The translations under genes and the position numbers were made by a program. From contig NC_009659.1 of assembly GCF_000013625.1 (NCBI RefSeq), positions 3,720,001 through 3,784,000 of the forward strand: DNA of 64,000 nucleotides, read 5' to 3'. The notes below the pieces were generated by a model. That model was not told the DNA's origin. It was given only the letters and a program-made list of their open reading frames with translations, and did no database searches. The stretch is from Janthinobacterium sp. Marseille. GTDB lineage: Bacteria; Pseudomonadota; Gammaproteobacteria; Burkholderiales; Burkholderiaceae_D. The stretch's first letter is position 1, and each line of letters starts with the position of its first letter. Of the stretch, positions 49,909 to 60,596 are shown one piece after another.

Positions 49909-51240
49909 TTAGCGCGTTGGAATCCCGCCCTTGAAATTCGCTTTGCGGAGCAACGATTCATATTGCTGCGACATCACGTAGTTTTGCACCTGTGCCATGA
50001 AGTCCATCGTTACCACCACAATAATCAGAAGCGATGTTCCACCGAAATAGAACGGTACCTTCCAGCGCGCAATCAAGAACTCAGGTAGCAAACACACCAG
50101 CGTAATGTAAACCGCGCCAGCCAATGTCAACCGAGTCAGAATCTTGTCAATATACCGAGCGGTTTGATCACCCGGACGAATACCCGGAACAAACGCACCA
50201 CTCTTCTTCAAATTATCGGCTGTCTCTTTGCTGTTAAATACCAAAGCGGTATAGAAGAAGCAGAAGAAAACAATCGCAGCAGCATACAGCAAAGCGTGAA
50301 TCGGTTCACCTGGTGCCATCGAGGCGGCCAGATCTTTCAGGAAACCGACGAACTTGCTTGTCGTTTCCCCCGATGTGAACCAGCTCGTAATCGTCGCCGG
50401 GAACAAAATAATCGACGAGGCGAAAATTGGAGGAATCACACCAGCCATGTTCAGCTTCAGCGGCAAATGACTGCTTTGACCACCGTAAATCTTGTTACCC
50501 ACTTGACGCTTGGCATAGTTCACCAAGATCTTGCGTTGGCCGCGTTCAATGAACACCACCAGATACGTTACTGCAGCAACCACTACACAGATCAGAATCG
50601 CCGACAGTGCATTCATCGAACCGGTGCGAACCAATTCAAACAAACCTGCAACTGCGCTTGGCAAACCTGCTGCGATACCTGCAAAGATGATGATCGAGAT
50701 ACCGTTACCCAAACCGCGCTCGGTAATTTGTTCGCCCAACCACATCAAAAACATTGTGCCGGTAACCAGCGTGATTACTGTCGTGAGGCGGAACGCCATG
50801 CCCGGGTCAATGACCAGGCCAATTTGCGATTCCAGCGCCACTGCGATACCCAAGCCCTGGAAGGTCGCCAATAACAACGTGCCGTAGCGCGTGTATTGGG
50901 TGATCTTACGACGGCCGGATTCGCCTTCTTTCTTTAGCGCTTCCAACTGCGGAGACACTACCGACATTAATTGCATGATGATCGATGCAGAAATGTACGG
51001 CATGATACCGAGCGCAAAAATCGTAAAGCGGGACAACGCGCCACCCGAGAACATGTTGAACATGCCCAAGATACCGCCCTGATTCTGCTTAAACAACTGC
51101 GCTAACTGTTCCGGATCAATTCCTGGTACAGGAATGTGTGCACCGATACGAAATACTACTAATGCACCGAGCAAGAACCAGAGGCGACCCCATGGAAATC
51201 CACTTGTCGCACCCTTAGCAAGCTGAGGAGTAGTCGCCAA
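49909..51240 (-). CDS. secY: Protein translocase subunit SecY
   Basis: A 443-residue SecY with ten membrane helices. It opens with [20 protein letters not shown] and has [15 protein letters not shown] in the plug and helix 2a area, and the [20 protein letters not shown] signature. The C-terminal cytoplasmic loop [19 protein letters not shown] contacts SecA. It is the central channel for Sec export and membrane insertion. It is last in the spc operon, 27 bp after rplO. Confidence 0.99.
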   Translation of the reverse strand: MATTPQLAKGATSGFPWGRLWFLLGALVVFRIGAHIPVPGIDPEQLAQLFKQNQGGILGMFNMFSGGALSRFTIFALGIMPYISASIIMQLMSVVSPQLEALKKEGESGRRKITQYTRYGTLLLATFQGLGIAVALESQIGLVIDPGMAFRLTTVITLVTGTMFLMWLGEQITERGLGNGISIIIFAGIAAGLPSAVAGLFELVRTGSMNALSAILICVVVAAVTYLVVFIERGQRKILVNYAKRQVGNKIYGGQSSHLPLKLNMAGVIPPIFASSIILFPATITSWFTSGETTSKFVGFLKDLAASMAPGEPIHALLYAAAIVFFCFFYTALVFNSKETADNLKKSGAFVPGIRPGDQTARYIDKILTRLTLAGAVYITLVCLLPEFLIARWKVPFYFGGTSLLIIVVVTMDFMAQVQNYVMSQQYESLLRKANFKGGIPTR

Positions 51241-51267
51241 TGTTTACTCCGTTATCAGACTACAAAC

Positions 51268-51699
51268 TTAAGCAACCGAACCGCCAGCTGCTTCGATAGC
51301 TGCTTTTGCGCCTTTTGTTGCGATCAAGCCTTTGACGGTCACTTTTTTAGTGATCGAGCCGGACAGGATCACGCGAACGACACGTGCGAGCTCACCGATG
51401 ACGCCAGCTTGTTTCAATGCCAGGATATCGATTTCCGTAACTGGCAATGCTTCCAGGTCGGACAAGCGAACTTCTGCTTTGTAAGGCGTTGCCAGCGATT
51501 TGAAACCACGCTTAGGCAAACGACGTTGCAAAGGCATTTGACCGCCTTCGAAACCGACTTTATGGAAACCGCCTGAACGGGATTTTTGACCTTTGTGACC
51601 ACGGCCCGATGTCTTACCCAGACCGGAACCGATGCCACGGCCGACGCGGCGTTTGTAATGCTTGGCGCCGTCAGCTGGTTGAATGCTATTCAATTCCAT
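51268..51699 (-). CDS. rplO: 50S ribosomal protein L15
   Basis: A 143-residue L15. It starts at 51699 ([20 protein letters not shown]) with a GGAG site; six more codons upstream are open but lack support. The Gly/Arg-rich early part ([20 protein letters not shown]) reaches into the 50S core. The gene lies between rpmD and secY. Confidence 0.98.
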   Translation of the reverse strand: MELNSIQPADGAKHYKRRVGRGIGSGLGKTSGRGHKGQKSRSGGFHKVGFEGGQMPLQRRLPKRGFKSLATPYKAEVRLSDLEALPVTEIDILALKQAGVIGELARVVRVILSGSITKKVTVKGLIATKGAKAAIEAAGGSVA

Positions 51700-51725
51700 G
51701 ATTTTCTCCGTGTGCAAGCCGAGGC

Positions 51726-51905
51726 TTACGACACTACTTTCACGAGATACGATACTTTGTTAATCATGCCGCGAACTGCCGGTGTGTCTTCCAACTCGGA
51801 TACCGAGTTGATACCGCGCAAGCCCAGGCCGCGAACGGTAGCGCGATGTGTTTCGCGGGTACCGATCAAACCTTTGACCAATTTAACTTTAACTGTGTTT
51901 GCCAT
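51726..51905 (-). CDS. rpmD: 50S ribosomal protein L30
   Basis: A 59-residue L30, [20 protein letters not shown], with [20 protein letters not shown] typical of the family. The ATG at 51905 is chosen because the upstream open frame lies inside rpsE. It is 10 bp after rpsE. Confidence 0.97.
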   Translation of the reverse strand: MANTVKVKLVKGLIGTRETHRATVRGLGLRGINSVSELEDTPAVRGMINKVSYLVKVVS

Positions 51906-51915
51906 TGCGCTCACC

Positions 51916-52434
51916 TTAGCCCAGGATTTCTTCAACAGACTTACCGCGCTTGGCAGCAATTTCCGAAGCAGTGTTCATCTTTGCCAGGCCGTCCAGAGTT
52001 GCACGAACCATGTTGTAAGGGTTGGTCGAACCAGTGGATTTCGCCACAACGTTCGTTACACCCATTACTTCAAAAATTGCGCGCATAGGACCACCAGCGA
52101 TCACACCAGTACCGTCTTTAGCTGGCAGCATCAAAACTGACGACGCACCGTGCTTACCGGTAACTGTGTGTTGCAAAGTACCGTTTTTCAACGTTACTTT
52201 GATCATTTTGCGGCGCGCTTCTTCCATTGCTTTTTGCACTGCGACCGGCACTTCTTTCGATTTGCCTTTGCCCATGCCGATGCGGCCATCGCCATCACCG
52301 ACTACAGCCAATGCTGCGAAACCCATGATACGACCACCCTTGACCACTTTGGTCACACGGTTGACCGCGATCATTTTTTCGCGCATGCCATCATCCGGCT
52401 TATCGCTTTGCATTTTGGATTGCATTTTTGCCAT
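51916..52434 (-). CDS. rpsE: 30S ribosomal protein S5
   Basis: A 172-residue S5. The double-stranded RNA-binding fold appears as [20 protein letters not shown] with [20 protein letters not shown], and the C-terminal domain has [20 protein letters not shown]5 is important for decoding fidelity and mRNA unwinding. It lies 12 bp after rplR. Confidence 0.98.
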   Translation of the reverse strand: MAKMQSKMQSDKPDDGMREKMIAVNRVTKVVKGGRIMGFAALAVVGDGDGRIGMGKGKSKEVPVAVQKAMEEARRKMIKVTLKNGTLQHTVTGKHGASSVLMLPAKDGTGVIAGGPMRAIFEVMGVTNVVAKSTGSTNPYNMVRATLDGLAKMNTASEIAAKRGKSVEEILG

Positions 52435-52446
52435 GACGATTCTTCC

Positions 52447-52809
52447 TTAGAACTTCAGACCAGCTTCACGCGCAGCTTCAGCAACTGCTTTGACGCGGCC
52501 GTGATAACGGAAACCGGAGCGATCGAACGCAACTTCGGCGATTCCTGCTTTCAGTGCTTTTTCTGCAACGCGCTTGCCTACCAGTGCAGCAGCGGCAACG
52601 TTACCGCCCTTGCCGGACTGACCAGCCAACTCTTGGCGAACTTCAGCTTCGAGTGTCGAGGCAGATGCCAACACTGTGGCATCTGGTCCGATGATGCTGG
52701 CGTAGATGTGCAAGTTGGTGCGATGCACTGCCAGGCGATTCACCTTTAACTCGGCAATCTTTGCTCGAGTTTGGCGTCCGCGGCGCAGACGTGATTGTTT
52801 CTTATCCAT
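52447..52809 (-). CDS. rplR: 50S ribosomal protein L18
   Basis: A 120-residue L18. The basic N-terminus [18 protein letters not shown] is followed by [19 protein letters not shown] and the C-terminal [21 protein letters not shown]18 binds 5S rRNA with L5 and L25. The ATG at 52809 is preferred over a TTG two codons upstream. Confidence 0.98.
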   Translation of the reverse strand: MDKKQSRLRRGRQTRAKIAELKVNRLAVHRTNLHIYASIIGPDATVLASASTLEAEVRQELAGQSGKGGNVAAAALVGKRVAEKALKAGIAEVAFDRSGFRYHGRVKAVAEAAREAGLKF

Positions 52810-52818
52810 CGTCAACCC

Positions 52819-53352
52819 TTACTTCTTCTTGGTTTCTTTAATCACAACCACTTCGTCCGAGTAACGAACGCCCTTGCCTTTATAAGGCTCAGGTTCGCGG
52901 TACGCACGAACTTCGGCAGCCACCTGACCGACTTTTTGACGGTCAATCCCTTTAATCAGGATCTCAGTTTGTGTCGGCGTTTCCACTTTGACGCCTTGCG
53001 GCATCTGGTGCACGACTGGATGCGAGAAACCCAACGAAAGATTCAGCTTGTCACCTTGCGCAGCGGCACGGTAACCAACGCCAACCAGCGTCAATTTCTT
53101 TTCGAAGCCTTTAGTTACGCCATTGACCATGTTATTGACCAGTGCGCGCAAGGTACCCGACATCGCATTTGCTTCGCGGCTGTCGTTAGCGACTTTGAAA
53201 TTCAGTGTGCCGTTGTCGTTTTCAATGTTGACCAGGCCATTCAAGGACTGAGTCAAGCTACCCAACGGGCCTTTAACTGTGATTTGCGCTGCAGTGATTG
53301 TCGCTTCCGCGCCACTTGGCAGTGCAATCGGCATTTTACCTACACGAGACAT
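52819..53352 (-). CDS. rplF: 50S ribosomal protein L6
   Basis: A 177-residue L6 with two repeats of the same small fold. It begins [20 protein letters not shown] and ends with the signature region [21 protein letters not shown]6 lies near the GTPase centre. The start at 53352 is used because the frame upstream overlaps rpsH. Confidence 0.98.
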   Translation of the reverse strand: MSRVGKMPIALPSGAEATITAAQITVKGPLGSLTQSLNGLVNIENDNGTLNFKVANDSREANAMSGTLRALVNNMVNGVTKGFEKKLTLVGVGYRAAAQGDKLNLSLGFSHPVVHQMPQGVKVETPTQTEILIKGIDRQKVGQVAAEVRAYREPEPYKGKGVRYSDEVVVIKETKKK

Positions 53353-53362
53353 CTTGCACTCC

Positions 53363-53758
53363 TTAGGCGACGTAGCAAATAACTTCGCCACCGACACCGG
53401 TTGCGCGCGCTTTGCGGTCAGTCATAACGCCTTTTGGTGTCGACACAATAGCCACACCCAAACCGTTCATGACGTTTGGAATATCGTCCTTGCCCTTGTA
53501 GATGCGCAATCCTGGACGGGATACGCGCTCCAAGCGCTCAATAACTGGACGACCTGCATAATATTTCAAACCGATTTTCAGCTCTGCCTTACCAGCAGCT
53601 TCTGTTACGGCGAAGTCTTCAATGTAACCCTCGTCCTTGAGGACGTTTGCAATTGCGATTTTGACTTTCGACGACGGCATTGCTACCGAAGTCTTTTGTA
53701 CTACTTGCGCATTGCGGATACGGGTCAGCATATCGGCGATAGGATCGCTCATACTCAT
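53363..53758 (-). CDS. rpsH: 30S ribosomal protein S8
   Basis: A 131-residue S8, [20 protein letters not shown], with the RNA-binding C-terminal [18 protein letters not shown] and [10 protein letters not shown]8 binds the central domain of 16S rRNA and represses the spc operon in E. coli. It lies 14 bp after rpsN. Confidence 0.98.
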   Translation of the reverse strand: MSMSDPIADMLTRIRNAQVVQKTSVAMPSSKVKIAIANVLKDEGYIEDFAVTEAAGKAELKIGLKYYAGRPVIERLERVSRPGLRIYKGKDDIPNVMNGLGVAIVSTPKGVMTDRKARATGVGGEVICYVA

Positions 53759-53772
53759 TGCTTATTCTCCTA

Positions 53773-54078
53773 TTACCAGCTGGCTTTAGTCATACCCGGG
53801 ATTTCACCACGCATGGCGATTTCACGGAGCTTAATACGGCCCAAACCGAACTTACGGAAAGTGCCACGGGGGCGACCAGTCAAAGTGCAACGGTTACGTT
53901 GACGAGTAGGAGCCGAGTTACGTGGCAACGCCTGCAATTTCAGGCGCGCTTCGTAGCGCTCTTCTTCCGACTTCGATTGGTCATCAATGATCGCCTTCAA
54001 CTCAGCGCGTTTGCCGGCATATTTCTTTACCAGGTCTGCACGCTTTTGTTCACGGTTAATCAGTGCCAGTTTTGCCAT
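53773..54078 (-). CDS. rpsN: 30S ribosomal protein S14
   Basis: A 101-residue S14 of the long, zinc-free (C-) type: [20 protein letters not shown] and ends with [20 protein letters not shown]. None of the CxxC pairs of the zinc form are present. The start at 54078 is preferred over a longer frame that overlaps rplE. Confidence 0.98.
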   Translation of the reverse strand: MAKLALINREQKRADLVKKYAGKRAELKAIIDDQSKSEEERYEARLKLQALPRNSAPTRQRNRCTLTGRPRGTFRKFGLGRIKLREIAMRGEIPGMTKASW

Positions 54079-54085
54079 GGCAACC

Positions 54086-54625
54086 TCAGTTTCTGAACGG
54101 AAATTTAAATGCGGCGAGAAGCGCTTTTGCTTCATCGTCGGTCTTTGCAGTTGTCGTGATACTGATATTCATACCACGCAATGCATCAATCTTGTCGTAC
54201 TCAATTTCGGGGAAAATGATCTGCTCTTTCACACCGATATTGTAGTTGCCGCGCCCATCGAACGCCTTGCCGGACACACCACGGAAATCGCGCACACGTG
54301 GCAACGCAACTGTGATGAAACGGTCAAGGAACTCGTACATATGAGCACCACGCAAAGTCACCATACAACCGATTGGATAACCTTCGCGAATTTTGAAACC
54401 TGCAATCGCCTTACGCGCTTTGGTAACCACTGGTTTTTGACCAGCAATCTTGGTCAAATCGCCAACTGCGTGTTCGATGATTTTCTTGTCCGCAACAGCT
54501 TCCGACAAACCCATGTTCAGGGTGATCTTCAGGATGCGCGGAACTTCCATTACCGATTTGTATGCAAATTTTGCAGTCAAATCGCCGACGACTTTTTCTT
54601 TATAGAATTCTTGGAGACGGGCCAT
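54086..54625 (-). CDS. rplE: 50S ribosomal protein L5
   Basis: A 179-residue L5: [40 protein letters not shown] and the 5S-binding [19 protein letters not shown]. It ends [16 protein letters not shown] ([15 protein letters not shown]). It connects 5S rRNA to the P-site tRNA. It is 6 bp after rplX. Confidence 0.98.
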   Translation of the reverse strand: MARLQEFYKEKVVGDLTAKFAYKSVMEVPRILKITLNMGLSEAVADKKIIEHAVGDLTKIAGQKPVVTKARKAIAGFKIREGYPIGCMVTLRGAHMYEFLDRFITVALPRVRDFRGVSGKAFDGRGNYNIGVKEQIIFPEIEYDKIDALRGMNISITTTAKTDDEAKALLAAFKFPFRN

Positions 54626-54631
54626 GATCTC

Positions 54632-54946
54632 TTAAACCTTCACTGCTTCGCCGCTTGACTTGTAAACGCGGACTTTTTTACCGTCCACATCTTTAAAGCC
54701 AGCACGATCTGCCTTGCCGGTTGCAGCATTAAACAATGCAACATTCGACACATGAATTGGCATCAGCTTATCGACGATGCCGCCAGTTGCGCCTGTCATT
54801 GGGTTAGGCTTGGTCGCTTTTTTAGCAACGTTGACACCCTCGACAACCACGTAGTTAGCATCAACACGACGTTGCACAACGCCACGTTTGCCTTTGTCTT
54901 TGCCAGTCAGCACAATGACTTCGTCGCTTTTACGAATCTTATCCAT
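54632..54946 (-). CDS. rplX: 50S ribosomal protein L24
   Basis: A 104-residue L24 with a KOW motif: [20 protein letters not shown], then [21 protein letters not shown]24 starts 50S assembly. The ATG at 54946 follows AGGAG by five bases; a GTG just before it is the less likely start. It lies 9 bp after rplN. Confidence 0.97.
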
Positions 54947-54955
54947 CACGACTCC

Positions 54956-55324
54956 TTACAGAACTTCAGGCGCAAGAGAAACGATTTTCATGAAGCGCTC
55001 AGTGCGCAATTCACGTGTAACCGGTCCAAAAATACGCGTGCCAATTGGCTCCAGCTTTGCGTTGAGCAAAACTGCTGCATTGCCGTCGAACTTGACCAGG
55101 GAACCATCTTGACGACGGACGCCCTTGGCGGTACGCACGACAACTGCGTTATAAATTTCGCCTTTTTTCACACGACCACGTGGTGCTGCGACTTTAACGG
55201 TGACCTTGATCACATCGCCAATGCCAGCGTAACGGCGTTTTGAACCGCCCAGCACCTTGATGCACATTACTTCGCGAGCACCAGTGTTGTCGGCTACTTC
55301 GAGCCGGCTTTCAGTTTGAATCAT
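54956..55324 (-). CDS. rplN: 50S ribosomal protein L14
   Basis: A 122-residue L14, [20 protein letters not shown], with [21 protein letters not shown] and the C-terminal [20 protein letters not shown]14 touches L19 and the 30S bridge and is the silencing-factor binding site. It begins the spc operon and is preceded by a 227-bp gap after rpsQ. Confidence 0.98.
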   Translation of the reverse strand: MIQTESRLEVADNTGAREVMCIKVLGGSKRRYAGIGDVIKVTVKVAAPRGRVKKGEIYNAVVVRTAKGVRRQDGSLVKFDGNAAVLLNAKLEPIGTRIFGPVTRELRTERFMKIVSLAPEVL

Positions 55325-55509
55325 AGTATTTTCTTTCCCAACTTAACCCGCTCTTGCACACAATGCACATTTGCGGTCAGTCTTGGTCCCGGCAGCCCGC
55401 CGGAAGCAGACTGATGAGGTGGACGATTTCCAAAACTTCGATTAGCACAACAACTTCTTGGCGCTAAAACTTTTTACTGTCTTGCAACTATGACGTTACA
55501 AGAACGAAG

Positions 55510-55537
55510 CCCGCTATTATTACATCGAAATAGCGGG
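55510..55537 (-). promoter_or_regulatory. Hairpin between rpsQ and rplN
   Basis: CCCGCTATT and AATAGCGGG form a perfect 9-bp stem with a 10-base loop, 14 bp after the rpsQ stop. On the minus strand it is followed by CTTCGTTCTT rather than a clean T run. The rest of the 227-bp gap (55325-55551) holds no supported gene; it may contain the spc operon promoter, but no convincing -35/-10 pair was found. Confidence 0.6.
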
Positions 55538-55551
55538 TCCGCAACAACTAA

Positions 55552-55824
55552 TTAAACTATTTGCGCTGCTTGTACAACACGTGTCACGGTCCAGGCTTTG
55601 GTTTTGGAGATAGGGCGACCTTCTTGAATTTCGACCGTATCACCAGCTTTTGCCTGGTTACCTTCATTATGCGCATGGTACTTGCTCGAACGCATGATGA
55701 TTTTGCCGTACAACGGATGCTTGACGTGACGCTCGATCAGCACGGTTACGGTCTTGTCCATCTTGTCAGACACGACTTTGCCAATCAACGTACGCTTGAG
55801 CGCTTGTTTTACTTGATCGTTCAT
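55552..55824 (-). CDS. rpsQ: 30S ribosomal protein S17
   Basis: A 90-residue S17: [20 protein letters not shown], then [20 protein letters not shown] and [18 protein letters not shown], the family's signature. The OB-fold binds 16S helix 11. It overlaps the rpmC stop by one base and is the last gene of the S10 part before a long gap. Confidence 0.98.
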   Translation of the reverse strand: MNDQVKQALKRTLIGKVVSDKMDKTVTVLIERHVKHPLYGKIIMRSSKYHAHNEGNQAKAGDTVEIQEGRPISKTKAWTVTRVVQAAQIV

Positions 55825-56015
55825 TATTTGGCGTCCTTCTGATTCATGACCGTTTTTACACGTGCTATGTCGCGACGTACTTTTTTCAGTTGCGATGTAT
55901 TGTTCAACTGTTGTGTTGCAATCTGCATACGCAGACCGAACTGCGCTTTCAGCAGATCGTTCAGTTCTTTGGTCAAAGCCGCTTGGTCTTTGCCTTGGAG
56001 TTCAGATGCTTTCAT
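55824..56015 (-). CDS. rpmC: 50S ribosomal protein L29
   Basis: A 63-residue helical protein, [20 protein letters not shown], with [18 protein letters not shown] and the final [19 protein letters not shown]29 sits at the tunnel exit beside L23. It lies 11 bp after rplP and shares one base with rpsQ. Confidence 0.97.
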
Positions 56016-56026
56016 GTTCGCCCCTA

Positions 56027-56446
56027 TTATTGGCCGACTTGACGAACGACAAACGTGGTCAACAGCGGCAGCTTAGCTGCAGCCAACCGGAACGCTTCGC
56101 GTGCCAGTGCCTCGTCCACACCATCCATCTCGTACAACATTTTGCCCGGCTGAATTTCAGCCACGTAGTATTCCGGATTACCCTTACCGTTACCCATACG
56201 GACTTCAGCAGGTTTTTGCGAAATTGGCTTGTCCGGGAAAATACGGATCCAGATACGGCCACCACGTTTGATGTGACGCGTCATTGCACGACGAGCCGCT
56301 TCAATTTGGCGAGCAGTAATACGACCACGACCAATCGCTTTCAGACCGAATTCACCAAACGACACGGCAGTGCCGCGCGAATGTGAAATACCGGTATTAC
56401 GGCCTTTTTGCTCTTTACGATACTTTCTGCGTGCTGGTTGCAGCAT
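56027..56446 (-). CDS. rplP: 50S ribosomal protein L16
   Basis: A 139-residue L16: [20 protein letters not shown] and the signature [20 protein letters not shown]. It lies in the A-site region near the peptidyl transferase centre. An Arg in [11 protein letters not shown] fits the hydroxylation site known from E. coli. It is 2 bp after rpsC. Confidence 0.98.
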
Positions 56447-56448
56447 GA

Positions 56449-57300
56449 TTATTCTCCTGCTTTCTCAGCCGACACAGCAGCGTCAACGGCGCCATCCGGC
56501 TTTTTAGCGCGAACACGCTTGGCGGCCGGTGCGGAACCTGGCGCAGCTGCACCTGGTTGACCTTCTGGACGCGGAGCACGTGGACGACCGCTTGGTTTAC
56601 CATCGTCACGGCGTGGGCCACGACGTTTTTTGTCATCATCGGATGCAACATCGATTACCGGCGCTTCACCATTGGCGAGGCGGTCACCTTTGTAGACCCA
56701 GACTTTGATACCGATGATGCCGTAGGTTGTTTCAGCTTCGCCGAAACCGTAGTCGATATCTGCGCGCAGTGTGTGGAGTGGCACGCGACCTTCGCGATAC
56801 CATTCTTTACGTGCGATTTCGATACCGTTCAAACGACCGGACGACATGATCTTGATACCTTGTGCACCGAGGCGCATTGCATTTTGCATTGCACGCTTCA
56901 TTGCACGACGGAACATGATGCGTTTTTCCAATTGCTGTGCAATCGAATCAGCGATCAGTTGTGCGTCGGTTTCTGGCTTACGAATTTCTTCGATATTCAC
57001 ATGAACCGGCACGCCCATCATTTTGGTCAGCGCGGATTTCAACACTTCAATGTCTTCACCCTTTTTACCGATCACGACACCTGGACGCGAGCTGTAAATA
57101 GTGATGCGGGCATTCTTCGCTGGACGCTCGATAACGACGCGACCAACTGAAGCGTTCTTCAGTTTTGTTTTCAGGTATGCGCGAACTTTGAGATCTTCGT
57201 TGAGCATGGTGGCAAAGTTGCTATTGCCAGCATACCAACGCGATGCCCAGTTACGCGAAACCGCAAGGCGGAAACCGGTTGGATGTATCTTCTGTCCCAT
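56449..57300 (-). CDS. rpsC: 30S ribosomal protein S3 with extended C-terminus
   Basis: A 283-residue S3. The KH domain (about 40-110) has the [14 protein letters not shown] loop, and the S3-C domain has [20 protein letters not shown] and [13 protein letters not shown]. Beyond about residue 215 a low-complexity tail of roughly 65 residues, rich in Pro, Ala, Lys and Arg, is added compared with the 233-residue E. coli protein. Such tails are common in betaproteobacteria. S3 forms the mRNA entry site and helicase with S4 and S5. Confidence 0.98.
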
Positions 57301-57309
57301 CGTGACTCC

Positions 57310-57642
57310 TTAATTACCGACAGTCACGTAAATGTGACAGGATTGTTTAGAGATACGATCACCACGGCCTTTTGCACGCGCTGTGAAGCGCTTCAAGACC
57401 GAACCTTTTTCAACGTAAATCGTTGTAACTTTCAATTCGTCGATATCCGCACCATCATTGTGCTCGGCGTTCGCAATTGCGGACTCCAACACACGTTTGA
57501 TAATCGCAGCACCTTTTTTAGGGCTGAATTGCAGGATATTGAGCGCTTGATCCACTTTTTTGCCGCGGATCTGGTCTGCCACAAGGCGGCCCTTCTGAGC
57601 CGACAGGCGCACACCACGGAGGGTAGCTTTAGTTTCCATCAT
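57310..57642 (-). CDS. rplV: 50S ribosomal protein L22
   Basis: A 110-residue L22: [40 protein letters not shown] and the beta-hairpin tip [20 protein letters not shown] that lines the exit tunnel. Two ATG codons in a row start the gene (57642 and 57639); either is possible. It lies 6 bp after rpsS. Confidence 0.97.
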   Translation of the reverse strand: MMETKATLRGVRLSAQKGRLVADQIRGKKVDQALNILQFSPKKGAAIIKRVLESAIANAEHNDGADIDELKVTTIYVEKGSVLKRFTARAKGRGDRISKQSCHIYVTVGN

Positions 57643-57648
57643 CGGACC

Positions 57649-57924
57649 TTATTTCTTAGCCTTCTTATCAGCAGCATGACCTTTGAACGTGCGGGTCAGC
57701 GCGAATTCGCCGAGCTTGTGACCAACCATGTTCTCGGATACGTAAACCGGTACGTGTTGCTTACCGTTATGCACCGCGATTGTCAGGCCAATGAAGTCAG
57801 GCATGATTGTCGAACGGCGCGACCAGGTTTTAATTGGCTTTTTGTCTTTGATCGCTTGCGCGGTCTCAACTTTTTTCACCAAGTGGGCGTCACAGAACGG
57901 CCCTTTTTTTAATGAACGTGTCAT
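57649..57924 (-). CDS. rpsS: 30S ribosomal protein S19
   Basis: A 91-residue S19: [20 protein letters not shown], then [20 protein letters not shown] and the signature [20 protein letters not shown]. It binds the 30S head with S13. It is 9 bp after rplB. Confidence 0.98.
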   Translation of the reverse strand: MTRSLKKGPFCDAHLVKKVETAQAIKDKKPIKTWSRRSTIMPDFIGLTIAVHNGKQHVPVYVSENMVGHKLGEFALTRTFKGHAADKKAKK

Positions 57925-57933
57925 GTCTTATCC

Positions 57934-58761
57934 TTATTTCTTGCCGCGGCGCGAGACGATCATAGAAGTAGTACGCTTGTTGCTGCGTGTCTTCTTGCCT
58001 TTTGTCTGCTGGCCCCATGGCGATACTGGATGACGACCTGCTGCCGTTTTACCTTCACCACCACCGTGTGGGTGATCAACCGGGTTCATGACCACACCGC
58101 GAACGGTAGGACGAACACCACGCCAGCGCATCGCACCTGCTTTACCGATTTTGCGCAGGCTATGCTCAGCATTGCCGACTTCACCAACGGTTGCACGGCA
58201 TTCGATATGCACGCGGCGAACTTCACCGGAGCGCAAACGAACTTGAGCGTATGTACCTTCACGTGCCATCAACACTACGCCGGCGCCAGCTGTACGCGCC
58301 ATTTGCGCGCCTTTGCCTGGCAGCATTTCAACGCAATGCATTACGGTACCGACTGGAATGTTGCGGATCGGCAGGCAGTTGCCCGACTTGATCGGCGCTT
58401 CCGAGCCATTCATCAATTGATCGCCGACAGCCATACCTTTGGTTGCGATGATGTATTGACGTTCGCCGTCTGCATACAACACCAGAGCGATGTTAGCCGT
58501 GCGGTTTGGATCGTATTCGATACGTTCCACTTTCGCTGGGATACCATCTTTGGTGCGTTTGAAGTCGATAACGCGATAGTGCTGCTTATGACCACCGCCG
58601 ATGTGGCGAGTAGTGATGTGACCGTTGTTGTTACGGCCGGCAGTTTTCGATTTCTTTTCGAGCAGGCCTGCGAATGGACGGCCTTTGTACAGGTCGGCAT
58701 TGACGACCTTGACCATGCCACGGCGACCAGGCGAGGTCGGCTTGACTTTAACGAGTGCCAT
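57934..58761 (-). CDS. rplB: 50S ribosomal protein L2
   Basis: A 275-residue L2 that is near invariant: [20 protein letters not shown], the central [20 protein letters not shown], and [20 protein letters not shown] with the conserved His near the peptidyl transferase centre. The start shares a base with the rplW stop. Confidence 0.99.
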
Positions 58762-59078
58762 TATTTAGCCTCCTCGGTGAAGTTGATTTCTTGACCTGGC
58801 TTCAGGCACACAAACGCACGACGTGTGTGGTTGCGGCGGCCATTGAAGCGGCCCGAACGTTTTTGTTTACCTTGGCGGTTGGCAACCTGAACAGATTCAA
58901 CTTGAACCTTGAACAGCAGCTCAACTGCAGCCTTGATTTCTGGCTTGGTAGCATCCGGCATCACGAGGAAAACAACTTGTTCGTTCTTTTCAGCAACGAA
59001 AGTAGCTTTCTCGGAAATGACTGGCGCCAACAACACTTTCATCAGGCGTTCTTCGCTATGTTTCAGAATCGCGCTCAT
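58761..59078 (-). CDS. rplW: 50S ribosomal protein L23
   Basis: A 105-residue L23: [40 protein letters not shown] and [20 protein letters not shown]. It sits at the tunnel exit, docking trigger factor and SRP. The start overlaps rplD by four bases (ATGA). An internal ATG after about 12 residues could be an alternative start. Confidence 0.97.
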
Positions 59079-59695
59079 GCCAGCATCTCCTCAATCTTGG
59101 CCAATGCCAATTTCGTGATCAGGATCTTTTTATAGAACACCAACGAAACTGGATCAGCATGACGTGGCTCGCAAATCAGCACGTTAGGCAGATTGCGCGA
59201 TGCCAACAACAGGTTTTCATCCAGGCTGTCAGTGATGACGAGCACGGAATCCAGACCCATACCTTTCAATTTTTGCGACAAGAGCTTGGTCTTTGGCGCT
59301 TCAACTGACAGGTTTTCGATTACGGAGAGACGACCTTCGCGAGCCAACTGGGAGAGAATCGAGCAAACACCTGCGCGATACATCTTCTTGTTAACTTTGT
59401 GCGAGAAGTTTTCATCAGGCGAGTTCGGGAAAATCCGACCGCCGCCGCGCCACAAAGGCGAAGACGACATACCAGCACGAGCACGGCCCGTACCTTTTTG
59501 ACGCCATGGCTTTTTGGTCGTGTGATGAACTTCTTCACGATCTTTTTGCTTGCGATTACCGCTGCGTGCGTTGGCTTGGTAGGCAACGACGACTTGGTGA
59601 ATCAGCGCTTCGTTGTAGTCGCGGCCGAAAATAGTATCCGGAGCAGCAACGTTCGAAGCAGCTTGACCTTGGTCATTCAGGAGCTTGAGTTCCAT
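59075..59695 (-). CDS. rplD: 50S ribosomal protein L4
   Basis: A 206-residue L4: [20 protein letters not shown] and the tunnel loop with [35 protein letters not shown]. In E. coli L4 represses the S10 operon; whether that holds here is unknown because the first gene, rpsJ, is separated from rplC by 223 bp. It lies 3 bp after rplC. Confidence 0.98.
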   Translation of the reverse strand: MELKLLNDQGQAASNVAAPDTIFGRDYNEALIHQVVVAYQANARSGNRKQKDREEVHHTTKKPWRQKGTGRARAGMSSSPLWRGGGRIFPNSPDENFSHKVNKKMYRAGVCSILSQLAREGRLSVIENLSVEAPKTKLLSQKLKGMGLDSVLVITDSLDENLLLASRNLPNVLICEPRHADPVSLVFYKKILITKLALAKIEEMLA

Positions 59696-59698
59696 GGA

Positions 59699-60373
59699 TT
59701 AAGCCCCCTTCTTTGCTTTGACTTTAACAGCCGGCGATACAATCACCTGACCGTTTTTTGCACCAGGAACAGCACCCTTAACCAACAACAGTTGGCGATC
59801 AGCGTCGATACGAGCGATCTCGAGGTTTTGTGTGGTGCGAGTAACGTCACCCAAGTGACCAGTCATGCGCTTACCAGGGAAAACGCGACCTGGATCCTGC
59901 GCCATACCGATGGAACCTGGAACATTATGCGAACGGGAGTTACCGTGGGTTGCGCGACCGGAACCGAAGTTGTAACGCTTGATAACACCAGCGTAACCCT
60001 TACCGATCGTCACACCTTGCACGTCTACTTTTTGACCGACTTCGAACAGGCTGGCAGCGATAACATCGCCGACTTTCAGTTCGGAAGCAGCAGTAGCGGC
60101 AACGCGGAATTCTTTGAGCACTGTGCCGGCCTCAACACCCGCCTTGGCAAAATGACCAGCGGAGGCTTTGTTGACACGGGAAGCACGACGGCTGCCGAAG
60201 GCGACCTGAACAGCCGAATAACCATCGACTTCAGACGTTTTGATTTGCGTCACACGATTGTTAGACACGTCCAACACAGTGACAGGAATCGAATCCCCGT
60301 CATCTGTGAAGATGCGCATCATACCAACCTTGCGACCAAGCAGGCCTTGGCCTTTATCTTGGTTTTGGTTCAT
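59699..60373 (-). CDS. rplC: 50S ribosomal protein L3
   Basis: A 224-residue L3. A short extra N-terminus ([10 protein letters not shown]) precedes the normal start [20 protein letters not shown]. The central [20 protein letters not shown] and [20 protein letters not shown] are highly conserved, including the Gln that is methylated in E. coli. The ATG at 60373 follows GGAG; the frame is open to 60427 without a site. A good promoter lies upstream at 60481-60509. Confidence 0.98.
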   Translation of the reverse strand: MNQNQDKGQGLLGRKVGMMRIFTDDGDSIPVTVLDVSNNRVTQIKTSEVDGYSAVQVAFGSRRASRVNKASAGHFAKAGVEAGTVLKEFRVAATAASELKVGDVIAASLFEVGQKVDVQGVTIGKGYAGVIKRYNFGSGRATHGNSRSHNVPGSIGMAQDPGRVFPGKRMTGHLGDVTRTTQNLEIARIDADRQLLLVKGAVPGAKNGQVIVSPAVKVKAKKGA

Positions 60374-60480
60374 TTTTTCTCCATTCCCACCTACGATTGG
60401 GCGGGGCTGATGTATTTGAAACTTCAAAAACTACGAGTACCACTGAGACTCCAAAATGGGAATCCACAGCGAAGCCCGAG

Positions 60481-60509
60481 ATTATAACTGGCAAACAGCG
60501 CTTCCACAA
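60481..60509 (-). promoter_or_regulatory. Sigma-70 type promoter in front of rplC
   Basis: On the minus strand TTGTGG (-35) and a consensus TATAAT (-10) are 17 bp apart. Transcription would begin near 60473 and leave a leader of about 100 bases before the rplC start. A 14-bp palindrome touches the -35 on its upstream side. This suggests that rplC and following genes can be transcribed apart from rpsJ. Confidence 0.65.
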
Positions 60510-60522
60510 CACATAAATGTGT
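60509..60522. repeat. 14-bp palindrome next to the rplC promoter
   Basis: ACACAT-AA-ATGTGT, perfect except for the two-base centre that is complementary on the other strand. It overlaps the edge of the -35 of the rplC promoter and could be a regulator binding site. Confidence 0.45.
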
Positions 60523-60548
60523 GAATTGTTGTGCCCAGCCTGCATTTC

Positions 60549-60584
60549 CGGGGATTTGGCATCAGCAAACCGAGCCCATCCCCG
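60549..60584 (-). promoter_or_regulatory. Hairpin between rpsJ and rplC
   Basis: CGGGGAT and ATCCCCG form a 7-bp stem with a 22-base inner part that can add a GGC/GCC pair. It lies 12 bp after the rpsJ stop. No T tract follows on the minus strand. Confidence 0.5.
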
Positions 60585-60596
60585 TAATACATAAAA

